This document shows, piece after piece, positions 16,860-25,910 of a stretch of 64,000 nucleotides of DNA. The notes beneath the pieces are model-generated. The model ran no database searches, was not told the DNA's origin, and saw nothing but the letters and a program-made list of their open reading frames with translations. Numbering within the stretch: the first letter of the stretch is position 1; each line of letters opens with the position of its first letter. The stretch spans positions 669,154-733,153 of the forward strand of contig NZ_SOCE01000001.1 of assembly GCF_004365175.1 (NCBI RefSeq), written 5' to 3'. A program made the position numbers and the translations under genes. The DNA is from Kribbella voronezhensis. Lineage in GTDB: Bacteria > Actinomycetota > Actinomycetes > Propionibacteriales > Kribbellaceae.

Positions 16860-19800
16860 TCAACTCGGCGCGATGACCACCGAGAACATCAGCGCTTTCG
16901 CCGACGCCGAGTCGGCGGTAGCGGTCAGGCCACCGAGAGTGCCCGGCGCCAGCGGACCGCTGTCACCGGTCAGCGACGTGATCCGGCCCGATCCGGAACC
17001 ACTGGACGAGGCCCGGACCGTCATCCCGGCCGGCGGCACCAGCGAGGTCGTCGCGGACGACTTCTCGCCCCAGTAGCTGAGCAGCCGGGCCCCGGCCACC
17101 GTGGACGCCACGGTCGGTGTCGTGTGCGTCGTCCGGTTGACCGTCTCGCTGCCCGAGGCCGAAGCCGCGACCGGCGTGGTACCGGAGATTCCCGCATAGG
17201 CCAGCAGGGTGGTGTCGGCCTTGGTGGTCGCCGACGTGTTCACCCGTACCTGACTGCCGGCATCGGTAGCGGTGGCCGTCTTGCGCCAGACGCGACCGTT
17301 CTGGTTCGTCGACGACACGGTCTGGACCTGGGTCCAGCCGGCCGGCCCGGTCACGGCAGGCGCCGGATCGTTGTCACTGAAGAACAACAGCAACAGGTCG
17401 CCGGCGGACACCCCGGACGGAACGGTCACCGTGAACTGGGTCGCGTTCGCGTTCAGATTGTCGGCGCCCTTGAACGTGATCGGATCCGAGTTCGCCGTCG
17501 CCGACCGGGTGGTGCTGTCGGTGCCGCCCTCGCCGTCGTTGACGGTGAGCCCGATGGTGAAGGTGCCCGTGGCGGCGTACGTGTGCGAGGCCGTCACGCC
17601 GGTCGCAGTACCGCCGTCGCCGAACGTCCACGCATAGGAGCCGATCGGGCCGTCCGGATCGGTCGAACCCGATCCGTCCACCGAACACGTCAGCCCAGCA
17701 CAGGAAACCGTGAAGGACGCTGTCGGCGTCGCGTTGACGTGCGTCACCGTGACCGATTGCGTCGCCTGCGCGGTGCCCCCGTCGTTGTCGGTCACCGTCA
17801 GGGTCGCCGTGTACGTGCCGGCCGCCGGGTACCGGTGCGCCGGGCTGGCCCCGGTGTCCGTCCCTCCGTCACCGAAGTTCCACGCGTACGACGTGATGGT
17901 GCCGTCCGGATCGGTCGAGCCGGCCGAGGAGAAGGCGCAGTCGAGATCGTTGCAGGTGACGCCCGCGTGCGCGACCGGTACCTGGTTCGGCGGAGTGCCG
18001 TTCGTGGACTGGAACAGGAACAACGTGTGCGCCCGCCAGTCGTCGGTGGACACCGTGGTGGACGATCCCGTCGGCGCACCGGTCGCGGACGACCAGTCGG
18101 AGCGCCGCAGGTTGCCGTCCGCCGAGTTCGCCCAGTAGATCGACGAGGGGGTGATGAACATGCCGTTCACCTTGGCGAAGTCCACGCCGGCGACGTTGCC
18201 GGTCGCGGTGAAGCGGTACGAGCCGACGACCCCGCTCTCCGGCGTGAAGTAGCGGTAGTACAGGTTCGACTGGCCGGCCAGCGTGTAGTAGAGCCTGCCC
18301 GCGTCGAAGAACATCCCGCTGATCTGGCTGACCTCACTGTGCCAGTCGGTCATCGGGACCAGCGCGTCGGCGGTATTGATGGCGGTCGCCGCGCCGAAGG
18401 TGGTGCCGTCGTAGCTGCGCCGCGTGAAGCTGCCGTCCGACGAACCGGCGTACAGGACGCCGTTGAGCATGAAGGCGCCACGGTTGTCGCGCCAGCTGAT
18501 CCCGCCGTTCGGGGTCGAGGTGTGCGCCCCGAAGGTCGTCCCGTCGTACGCCGTCTTCGTCACCGCGTCGGCCGCACCGGTGTCGGTCAGGTCGGTGCGG
18601 ACGATCTCGATGCCGTTGATCAGCGGGTTCTCCACCACGTTGGTCAGGCTGAGGTCCACGCTGCCGTCACTGGTGATGTCGAACGACTTCATCGTGCCGG
18701 TCTGGTCACCCGCGTCGGCGACGATGTCGTAGTCGTTGAGCACCGTGGTGCCCTCCAGCGACACGTCGAAGACGCGCTGGCCGACCGACGAGGTGCCGCC
18801 GTACCGGTTGGCGAAGTACAGCCGGACCTGCAGCGGTACGCCGTTCGGGACCGGGAAGCTCCAGGTCTGCGCACCCCATCGCTCGCTGTCGAAGATCGCC
18901 CGGGGTGTGGAGGCCGGAACCGTCGCGGCGACGTTCGGGACCGGGCTGTAGCCGGCCGTGTTGCTGCCCGCACCATGGTGTGAATCCGGCGCAGCGGCTG
19001 TATCGGCAGCCCAGTCGGACCCGCCGTCCGCTGCGCCGATCGCGTCACCGGCCGCGTTCACGCGGTACAGGATGCTCGGACTCGCAGCCGGGCCACGCGG
19101 ACCGGCCGCGTAGATGTTGTTCGGCAGCCAGGAGGTGTTGTTCGGCTTGACCACCGTGCCGCCGGCGAGCGGGAAGAACGCGATCCGCGGGTGGTACTCG
19201 AAATTGGCGCCGAGGTGCTCGGTGTCCGAACCGACCCACAGGCCGGTCGAGGTGGAGTAGAGATCGAAGACGCCGACGCCGCGTTCGCGGGTCGGGTTCC
19301 AGGAGAACGGCAGGCCGTTGGCCGGGTCGAGCGCGGCGATGCCCTGCCGCGAGACCGCACCCGGACCAGGGCTGTCACCCGCGAAGGGGTTGTTCTGCCA
19401 GCGCTGGTGACCGCCCACATAGACAGCGGTGCCGGTCGCAGCCACGGCGTACGTCGTGTCGCCGCCGGTGTTGTCGATCCAGCGATAGGACAGGTTGCTG
19501 CCGCGGGCGCTGGTCTCCCAACGCGAGGTCGAGTCGCAGGCGACGTTCGCGCCGCCGTACGCGCCGGTGGTCGAGATGACGAAGTACGAGCCGTCCGGGG
19601 AGATGTCCAGATCGCGCATGTAGGTCTGGAAGGCGCCCGAGCAGCCGGTGGTGTAGAAGTTCGTCTGCCAGTTCTCCACCGCCGCGCTCGGGCCGGTGAG
19701 GTTCAGCATGAACACCTGGTGGTGCTGGACACCCTCGATGTCATTGAAGTTGCCGATGGCAACCAGCTCGCTGCCGTCCGGGGTGACGTCCATCTTCATC

Positions 19801-20447
19801 ACGGTCGGCACGCCGCCGTTGTGGACGCCGGCGATCGCCAGGCCCATGAACGGGTCGAAGGCACCGGTGGTCGCGTTGACGGTGGCGAGAGCGGCCTGCG
19901 GCTGGTCCTGCACCGTGGTGAAGTAGCCGGCCAGCCAGAGCCGGTTGCCGACCAGGCGCATGTCCTTGATCCGGCCGTCCAGCTTCGGCGGCTTGAAGGT
20001 GGTGATCCGGGCGCCGGTGGTGGCGTTGATCCGCGCGGTGCTCGGTGAACCGGCGCCGCTGACGTTGTTGAAGTAGCCGCCGATGTAGACGGTCGAGCCG
20101 TCACCGGACGGAATGATCGTGGTGACCTCGCCGTCGGGATTCGGCACGAACGTGGTGCTGATCGCACCGGTGGTGGCGTCGAACGCGGCCAGGTTGTTCC
20201 GGGTCAGGACCGGTCCCCCGGTCGATGCCTGGATCTGGTGGAAGTCACCACCGATCAGGACGGTGTTGCCGATCTGCTGGATGGACTCCACCGAGCCGTC
20301 CAGCACGTTCGGCGTGAAGTTCGCCGGATCGGCGCTCACCAGCCGATCCTGTGGAACGTGAACGGCCTGGCTCGCCTGGACCGGGATCACCCAGGCCGGC
20401 ACTGCCAGGGCGATCGCGAGCAGGACGGAATAGACACTTCTTCGCAC
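16860..20447 (-). CDS. Secreted beta-propeller/malectin/PKD protein, paralogue 3 (two PKDs)
   Basis: 1195 residues. The GTG at 20447 follows GGGGAGGA by 5 bases. A signal peptide ends near PVQASQA. The first propeller closely matches paralogue 2. A malectin-like carbohydrate-binding domain (about residues 450-620, with FANRYGG, GQRVFDVSLEG and NDYDIVADAG) is inserted before the second propeller. Two consecutive PKD domains follow at about 820-982, each with a Cx4C pair (CNDLDC, CAGLTC) and WxFGDGG. The shared C-terminal domain finishes the protein. Malectin domains bind glucose-containing oligosaccharides, which points to glycan recognition at the cell surface. Confidence 0.87.
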   Translation of the reverse strand: MRRSVYSVLLAIALAVPAWVIPVQASQAVHVPQDRLVSADPANFTPNVLDGSVESIQQIGNTVLIGGDFHQIQASTGGPVLTRNNLAAFDATTGAISTTFVPNPDGEVTTIIPSGDGSTVYIGGYFNNVSGAGSPSTARINATTGARITTFKPPKLDGRIKDMRLVGNRLWLAGYFTTVQDQPQAALATVNATTGAFDPFMGLAIAGVHNGGVPTVMKMDVTPDGSELVAIGNFNDIEGVQHHQVFMLNLTGPSAAVENWQTNFYTTGCSGAFQTYMRDLDISPDGSYFVISTTGAYGGANVACDSTSRWETSARGSNLSYRWIDNTGGDTTYAVAATGTAVYVGGHQRWQNNPFAGDSPGPGAVSRQGIAALDPANGLPFSWNPTRERGVGVFDLYSTSTGLWVGSDTEHLGANFEYHPRIAFFPLAGGTVVKPNNTSWLPNNIYAAGPRGPAASPSILYRVNAAGDAIGAADGGSDWAADTAAAPDSHHGAGSNTAGYSPVPNVAATVPASTPRAIFDSERWGAQTWSFPVPNGVPLQVRLYFANRYGGTSSVGQRVFDVSLEGTTVLNDYDIVADAGDQTGTMKSFDITSDGSVDLSLTNVVENPLINGIEIVRTDLTDTGAADAVTKTAYDGTTFGAHTSTPNGGISWRDNRGAFMLNGVLYAGSSDGSFTRRSYDGTTFGAATAINTADALVPMTDWHSEVSQISGMFFDAGRLYYTLAGQSNLYYRYFTPESGVVGSYRFTATGNVAGVDFAKVNGMFITPSSIYWANSADGNLRRSDWSSATGAPTGSSTTVSTDDWRAHTLFLFQSTNGTPPNQVPVAHAGVTCNDLDCAFSSAGSTDPDGTITSYAWNFGDGGTDTGASPAHRYPAAGTYTATLTVTDNDGGTAQATQSVTVTHVNATPTASFTVSCAGLTCSVDGSGSTDPDGPIGSYAWTFGDGGTATGVTASHTYAATGTFTIGLTVNDGEGGTDSTTRSATANSDPITFKGADNLNANATQFTVTVPSGVSAGDLLLLFFSDNDPAPAVTGPAGWTQVQTVSSTNQNGRVWRKTATATDAGSQVRVNTSATTKADTTLLAYAGISGTTPVAASASGSETVNRTTHTTPTVASTVAGARLLSYWGEKSSATTSLVPPAGMTVRASSSGSGSGRITSLTGDSGPLAPGTLGGLTATADSASAKALMFSVVIAPS

Positions 20448-20758
20448 GAGTTCCTCCCCCGGCCGGCGCACGAGCGTGCACCGGCCCCTTCCCCTGATAC
20501 CGGCACCGAGATCCGGTGGCGGTCCCCCTTACACGGAGAGTTAACACCCGCCGGACGGCCGCGTCAGCACTTCGCCCGGAAATGATCGAGGTTTCTTTTT
20601 CACCTGCCGGACGAGCAATCCTGCAAACACCCCGCGTGACAAAGTCTGGCAATTCGATAACACCGGCACAGGTACTTCAAGAATGCGCCCCGGGTGGAAA
20701 TGCCGGACAGCCGCCGACCGGTGAGGGTCGACGGCTGCCGGTACTGCGGGGTGGGGGG
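20448..20758. other. Intergenic region between propeller-PKD genes 4 and 3
   Basis: 311 bp with no convincing gene. It holds the terminator hairpin of paralogue 4 at its high-coordinate end and a relatively AT-rich patch near 20575-20680, where the promoter of paralogue 3 would be expected. I see no clear -10/-35 pair. Confidence 0.5.
20703..20741 (-). terminator. Long hairpin after propeller-PKD gene 4
   Basis: Nested stem of CCGG, CAGCCG and CGACC with their complements, interrupted only by single-base bulges or mismatches, around a 6-base loop. It starts 18 bases past the stop codon of paralogue 4. Confidence 0.7.
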
Positions 20759-23700
20759 TCAGTTCGGCGCCAGCACCACCGTGAACATCAGCGCCCGGGC
20801 GGACGCGGAGTCTGCGACCGAGGTGAGGCCGCCGACGGTGCCCGGGACCACCGGGCTGTCGCTGTCCACGGCCAGCGCGGTGATCCGGCCGGAGCCGGAG
20901 CCGGTGCTGCTCGCCCGCGAGGTCGTCCCGGCCGGGACGGACAGCGTGGTGGTGAGCGACGACTTCTCCGCCCAGTAGCTGACCAGGCGGCCGCCGACAG
21001 TGCTCGTGGTGAGCGTCGGAGTGGTGTGCGCCGTCTGGCTGACCGTCTCGCTACCGGTCGCCGAGTTGGAGACTCCGGTAGCACCGCGGTACGCGAGCAG
21101 GGTGGCATCGGCCTTCGTCGCCGCCGACGTGGTCACCGCGACCGCGGTACCCGCGTCGGTCGCCGTCGCGGTCTTGCGCCACAGCCGGCCGTTCTGGTTG
21201 GTCGAGCCCACCGTCTCCACCTGGGTCCAGCCGGCCGGACCGTTGACGGTCGGGAGCGGGTCGTTGTCACTGAAGAACAGCAGCAACGTATCCCCGGCCG
21301 CGACTGCCGCCGGCACCGTGTTGGTGAAGGAGGCGGCGTTGCCGTTGACCCGGCTGGCGCCGACGAAGTCCACCGAGCGAGCCGGGTCGACGACCGCGAC
21401 CGACCGCGTGGTCGACGCCGTCGCGCCGTCGTTGTCGGTCACTGTCAGGCTGACCGTGTACGTCCCGGCGGCCGCGTAGGTGTGCGACGCCGTGACGCCG
21501 GAGCCGGTGGCGGAGTCACCGAAGTCCCACGCGTACCCGGTCAGCGTGCCGTCCGGGTCCTGGGAGGCCGAGCCGTCCACCGTGCAGGCGAGGTTCGTGC
21601 AGTTGGTGGTGAAGCTCGCCGTCGGGCCCTGGTTGATCCGGGTCACCGTGACGGTGTGCGAGGTGGTGTTGGTACCGCCGTCGCCGTCGGTCACCGTGAG
21701 GCCGACCGTGTAGGTCCCGCTGGCCGCGTAGGTGTGCGACGCGGTGGCGCCACTGCCCGTCGCGCCGTCACCGAAGTTCCAGGCGTACGAACTGATCGGG
21801 CCGTCGGCGTCGCTCGACGCGGATCCGTCGAACGCGCAGGTCAGGCTGTTGCAGGTCTCCCCGAAGGTTGCCACCGGCAACGTGTTCACGTGGGTGACCA
21901 CCTTGCTCACCGTCTTGGTGTTGGTGCCACCGCGGTTGTCGGTGACCGTCAGGCCGACCGAGTACGTGCCGGCCGCCGCGTAGTGGTGCGACGGGTTGGC
22001 GTCGGTGCTGGTCCCGCCGTCACCGAAGGTCCAGGCGTACGACGCGATGGTGCCGTCGGGGTCGGAGGAGCCGGCCGAGGAGTAGGTGCAGTTCAGGTCG
22101 GTGCAGTTGACCGCGGCCTGGGCCGTCGGCAACTGGTTCGGGCCCTGACCGGTCGCGTCCTGGTAGAGGAACAGCGTCCGGGAGCGCCAGTCGATGCCAC
22201 CGGTGTTGAGCGACACCGCCGTACCGGCTACTGGTGCACCGGTGGCGGAGTTGAAGGTCATCTTGCGCAGGGTGCTGTCGCCGGACTGGGCCCAGTACAA
22301 CTGGTTGCCCGCCAGGAACATGCCGGTCACGTTCGACCAGGTGATGCCGGTGACGTTGCCCGTCGCGGTGAAGACGTTCGCCCCGACCACGTCGCTCTCC
22401 GGCGTGAAGTACCGGTAGTACAGCGAGCTCTGGCCCGACCGGGTGTAGTAGATCCGCCCGGAGTCGAAGAACATTCCCGTGATGCCCTGCACCTCGCTGT
22501 GCCAGGTGGACATGTTGGTGAGCAGGTCACCGGTGTTGACCGCTGTCGGTGCCCCGAACGTGGTGCCGTCGAACGTGCGCCGGTCGAAGCCGCCGTTGGA
22601 CCAGCCGGCGTACATCTGGCCGTTGAGCATGAACGCACCACGGATGTTGCTCCAGGTGATCCCGCCGGCCGGTACCGCGCTGAGCGGCGTCGCGGTGGTG
22701 CCGTTGTACGACGACTTGCTGATCGTGTTGTCGTAGCTCGGGATGAGGATTCCGCTGCGGCGACTGGCGACGAACACGTTGTTCGGCAGGGTCGGGGTGT
22801 TGCCCGGCGGGATCAGCCCGCCGCTGGTGAGCGGGAAGAACGCGATCCGGGCGTGGTACTCCGAGGCGCCGATCCGGTCGGTGTCGGAACCGACCCACAG
22901 GCCGGCCGGGGTCGGCAGCAGGTCGAAGACGCCGACGCCACGGTCCCTGGTCGGGTTCCACGACAACGGCAGTCCGTTGATCGGGTCGAGCGCCGCGATG
23001 CCCGGCCGCGAGACCGCACCCTGGCCGGGGCTGTCGGCCGCGAACGGGTTGTTCTGCCAGCGGGCGTGACCGCCGGTGTAGACGACGGTGCCGGTGATGG
23101 CGACCGCGTACGTCGTGTCGCCGCCGGTGTTGTCGATCCACTTGGCCGTCAGCCCGGATCCGCGCGCGTCGATGTTCCAGCGCGAGGTGGAGTCACAGGC
23201 GATCATCGAACCGCCGTACGCGCCGGTGGTGGAGATGACGAAGTACGACCCGTCCGGGGAGATGTCGAGGTCGCGCATGTAGGTCTCGAAGCTGCTCGAG
23301 CAGGCGGTGTTGTAGAAGTTGGTCTGCCAGTTCTCCACCGCGGCGGTCGCGCCGGTCAGGTTCAGCATCAGCGCCTGGTGGTGCTTGACCCCGGAGATCG
23401 TGTCGAAGTTGCCGATGGCAACGAGCTCGCTGCCGTCCGGGGTGATGTCCATCTTCATCACGGTGGTCACGCCGCCGTGGTGGACACCGGCGATCTGCAG
23501 CCTCATGTACGGGTCGAACGCGCCGGTGGTCGGGTTCACGGTCGCCAGCGCGGTCTGGGCGTTGCCGGCCACGGTGGTGAACAGGCCGGCGATCCACAGC
23601 CGCCCGTTGGACAGCCTCAGGTCCTTGACCCGGCCGTCCAGCTTCGGTGCCTTGAAGCCTGAGACCCGGGCGCCGGTGAGGATGTTGATCTTCGCCAGGC

Positions 23701-24109
23701 TCGGCGAACCGCCACCGGAGATGTTGTTGAAGTACCCGGCGACGTAGGCGTTCACGCCGTCCTCGGCCGGGATGATCGTGGAGACCTCACCGTCCGGGTC
23801 GGGGACGAAGGTGGTGTCGATCTGCCCCGTGGTCGCGTTGAACGCGGCCAGGTTGTGCCGGGTGTAGGTGGTGGTGCCGTCCTTGGACTGGATCTGGGAG
23901 AAGTCTCCACCGATCATGATCCGGTCACCGAACTGCTGGATCGACTTCACCGAACCGTCGAGCACGTTCGGAGTCCAGTTCGCCGGATCGTCGCTGACCA
24001 GGTGGTCCTGGCTGACGTGGACGGCATCCGCCGACGGCGCCAGGAAGACCACGAAGCCCGCCAGCGCCGTGACCAGCGCGACGAGCAGACAGACAACAGA
24101 CTTGCGCAC
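20759..24109 (-). CDS. Secreted beta-propeller/PKD protein, paralogue 4 (three PKDs)
   Basis: 1116 residues. The GTG at 24109 follows GAGAGGA and opens directly onto a signal peptide (cleavage near PSADAVH). Propeller 1 spans roughly 40-430 and propeller 2 roughly 440-650. Three tandem PKD domains lie at about 660-740, 740-823 and 823-906, each with a Cx4C pair (CTDLNC, CNSLTC, CTNLAC) and WxFGD. The shared ~210-residue C-terminal domain ends the protein. It heads the minus-strand array and is divergent from the exopolysaccharide operon across a 391-bp gap, which supports a link to that polymer. No enzymatic motif is visible. Confidence 0.87.
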   Translation of the reverse strand: MRKSVVCLLVALVTALAGFVVFLAPSADAVHVSQDHLVSDDPANWTPNVLDGSVKSIQQFGDRIMIGGDFSQIQSKDGTTTYTRHNLAAFNATTGQIDTTFVPDPDGEVSTIIPAEDGVNAYVAGYFNNISGGGSPSLAKINILTGARVSGFKAPKLDGRVKDLRLSNGRLWIAGLFTTVAGNAQTALATVNPTTGAFDPYMRLQIAGVHHGGVTTVMKMDITPDGSELVAIGNFDTISGVKHHQALMLNLTGATAAVENWQTNFYNTACSSSFETYMRDLDISPDGSYFVISTTGAYGGSMIACDSTSRWNIDARGSGLTAKWIDNTGGDTTYAVAITGTVVYTGGHARWQNNPFAADSPGQGAVSRPGIAALDPINGLPLSWNPTRDRGVGVFDLLPTPAGLWVGSDTDRIGASEYHARIAFFPLTSGGLIPPGNTPTLPNNVFVASRRSGILIPSYDNTISKSSYNGTTATPLSAVPAGGITWSNIRGAFMLNGQMYAGWSNGGFDRRTFDGTTFGAPTAVNTGDLLTNMSTWHSEVQGITGMFFDSGRIYYTRSGQSSLYYRYFTPESDVVGANVFTATGNVTGITWSNVTGMFLAGNQLYWAQSGDSTLRKMTFNSATGAPVAGTAVSLNTGGIDWRSRTLFLYQDATGQGPNQLPTAQAAVNCTDLNCTYSSAGSSDPDGTIASYAWTFGDGGTSTDANPSHHYAAAGTYSVGLTVTDNRGGTNTKTVSKVVTHVNTLPVATFGETCNSLTCAFDGSASSDADGPISSYAWNFGDGATGSGATASHTYAASGTYTVGLTVTDGDGGTNTTSHTVTVTRINQGPTASFTTNCTNLACTVDGSASQDPDGTLTGYAWDFGDSATGSGVTASHTYAAAGTYTVSLTVTDNDGATASTTRSVAVVDPARSVDFVGASRVNGNAASFTNTVPAAVAAGDTLLLFFSDNDPLPTVNGPAGWTQVETVGSTNQNGRLWRKTATATDAGTAVAVTTSAATKADATLLAYRGATGVSNSATGSETVSQTAHTTPTLTTSTVGGRLVSYWAEKSSLTTTLSVPAGTTSRASSTGSGSGRITALAVDSDSPVVPGTVGGLTSVADSASARALMFTVVLAPN

Positions 24110-24500
24110 AGTGTTTCCTCTCCCCTGCCCGCCGGCGCTCAGAAGGCCGTGTCGGGCACACCCATGCCTGGCGTACCACTCGCACACCAGGTCCCCTTGG
24201 TCGGACAGTAAACACCCTCCGGGACCCGCCCTGCACCACTTCGTCCACAAAACACTTGCCTGCCGCGCCAGATCGCGTTACAAAGAACTTCAGGACACCG
24301 AAATATCACCCACAGTGACGGAATTCCGGGCACTCTCTCCCCGCGGCGCCAGCTCCCGGACACCTGCTGGTCACGGACAGGTGCTTAAACCGTCACCGAT
24401 CATTGGCGATCTGCCCACCCTGCGCCTATCCTCTCCGTGGGGGAGCCAGTGTGCCGGGGGGCGGAACGTTGGCTCAGAGATCAGGTGTGGGGGAATCCAG
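24110..24500. other. Divergent intergenic region between propeller-PKD gene 4 and the polysaccharide operon
   Basis: 391 bp without a credible gene; several frames stay open but lack coding character. The stretch 24245-24320 is AT-richer than its surroundings and probably holds the minus-strand promoter. A plus-strand promoter candidate is listed separately. Confidence 0.5.
24403..24432 (+). promoter_or_regulatory. Candidate promoter of the exopolysaccharide operon
   Basis: TTGGCG at 24403-24408 and TATCCT at 24427-24432 with an 18-bp spacer, about 70 bp before the polymerase start. This resembles a housekeeping-sigma promoter. It was found by eye only. Confidence 0.4.
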
Positions 24501-25910
24501 TTGTCGTCACCGAACGTCGCCGCGGGCACTGACGCTGTCAGCGCCGCCGCGGTCGCCGGACCGCGCCGGCGCCGGCGCTGGTCGGCGGGCTGGCCGCTGT
24601 CCGTGCTCTTCCTGGGCTTCCCGCTGTGGTGGGTGCTCGGGCTGACCGAGTTCGCGTTCTTCCTGGCGGCGATCCCGATGGCCTGGTCGCTGATCAGCCG
24701 CCGGACGGTGATCGCGCCGCGTGGCTTCGGCTGGTGGATCGGGTTCCTGGCCGTCGTTCTGGTCAGCGGCACGATGCTCACCACCGACGCGCCGTTCAGC
24801 AACCTGAGCCCGCTGGGCAACACCCTGCTGACCTACACCTTCCGGCTGATCTGGTACTTGTCGGTCACGATCGTCCTGCTGTACGTCGGCAACACCAGCC
24901 AGGCCGACCTGCCCACCGCCAAGGTGGTCCGGCTGCTGGCCTACATGTTCGTCGTGACCGCGTTCGGCGGCCTGCTCGGTGTCGTCGCCCCGCACTTCGA
25001 GTTCAAGTCGGTGCTCGAACTGGTGCTGCCGCACTCGGCGGCGACGAACCGCTTCGTGCACGCGCTGATCCACCCGGCCACGGCCGACATCCAGAGCGTG
25101 CTCGGCTTCGCCCAGCCCCGGCCGCGGGCGCCGTTCTCCTACGCGAACTCGTGGGGCGCGAACCTCTCCTTCTACCTGCCGTTCTTCCTGTACTCGTGGT
25201 TCGGCCGCGACGCCGGCTGGCGCAAGGTCGCCGCCGTACCGGTCCTGATCGTCGCCGCCGTCCCGGTCGTCTACTCGCTGAACCGCGGCCTGTGGGGCGT
25301 CCTGGTGATCGGCATGCTGTACGCCGTGGTGCAGGTGATCCGCCTTCGCGGCTTCAACGCCGTCGCCTGGCTCGCGCCGGTCGGCGTGCTGATGGTCGTC
25401 GGGGCACTGTTGTCGCCGCTGCCGACGATGGTCAGCGAACGGTTCGCCCACCAGCACAGCAACGAGCGCCGCGGCGAGCTGGCGATCAAGACGATCGAGT
25501 CGACGATCAAGGGCTCGCCGCTGATCGGCTTCGGCAACACCCGTGACGTGGAAGGCAGTTTCGGATCGATCGCCGGTGGGGCCACCCTCGGCTGCCCGGC
25601 CTGCGCGGTGCCGCCGTTCGGTACCCAGGGACACCTGTGGCTGGTGATTTTCGCCCAGGGCCTGCTCGGCACGGCAGTCTTCCTGGCCTTCTTCCTCATC
25701 CGGTTCGCGCGACACGTTCGCAGCCGCGATCCGGTGGCGATGATCGGGGTGGCGCTGATCATCTTCTTCCTGATCGAGATCTTCGTCTACGACACGTTGG
25801 GCTCGCCCCTGTTCACCTTGATGATCGCGCTCGCGCTGATGTGGCGCGCCGACCGTGACCAGCAGGCCGCGCGCCTGCCGGCGACCGAACAAGTGGTGGC
25901 GGCCCGATGA
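24501..25910 (+). CDS. O-antigen ligase/polymerase family membrane protein (Wzy-like)
   Basis: About 469 residues, ten or more predicted membrane helices, and the Wzy_C/O-antigen-ligase segment with the late motif ERRGELAIKTIE...SPLIGFGN before a large extracytoplasmic loop. The family joins lipid-linked repeat units or ligates glycans outside the membrane. The start is uncertain: TTG at 24501 has GGGGGAA 6 bases upstream and gives a short basic N-terminus before helix 1. It is the first gene of a coupled operon; its stop overlaps the ATG of the next gene. A polymerase role is favoured by the downstream Wzz and Wzx genes. Confidence 0.85.
   Translation: MSSPNVAAGTDAVSAAAVAGPRRRRRWSAGWPLSVLFLGFPLWWVLGLTEFAFFLAAIPMAWSLISRRTVIAPRGFGWWIGFLAVVLVSGTMLTTDAPFSNLSPLGNTLLTYTFRLIWYLSVTIVLLYVGNTSQADLPTAKVVRLLAYMFVVTAFGGLLGVVAPHFEFKSVLELVLPHSAATNRFVHALIHPATADIQSVLGFAQPRPRAPFSYANSWGANLSFYLPFFLYSWFGRDAGWRKVAAVPVLIVAAVPVVYSLNRGLWGVLVIGMLYAVVQVIRLRGFNAVAWLAPVGVLMVVGALLSPLPTMVSERFAHQHSNERRGELAIKTIESTIKGSPLIGFGNTRDVEGSFGSIAGGATLGCPACAVPPFGTQGHLWLVIFAQGLLGTAVFLAFFLIRFARHVRSRDPVAMIGVALIIFFLIEIFVYDTLGSPLFTLMIALALMWRADRDQQAARLPATEQVVAAR

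Noticed and set aside
17124..18983. 619-codon + strand frame
   Set aside because: Antisense shadow of propeller-PKD gene 3.
20516..23662. Open frame of 1048 codons on the + strand
   Set aside because: It is antisense to propeller-PKD gene 4, has Arg/Val/Gly-biased composition typical of GC-rich shadow frames, no ribosome site and no recognisable domain.
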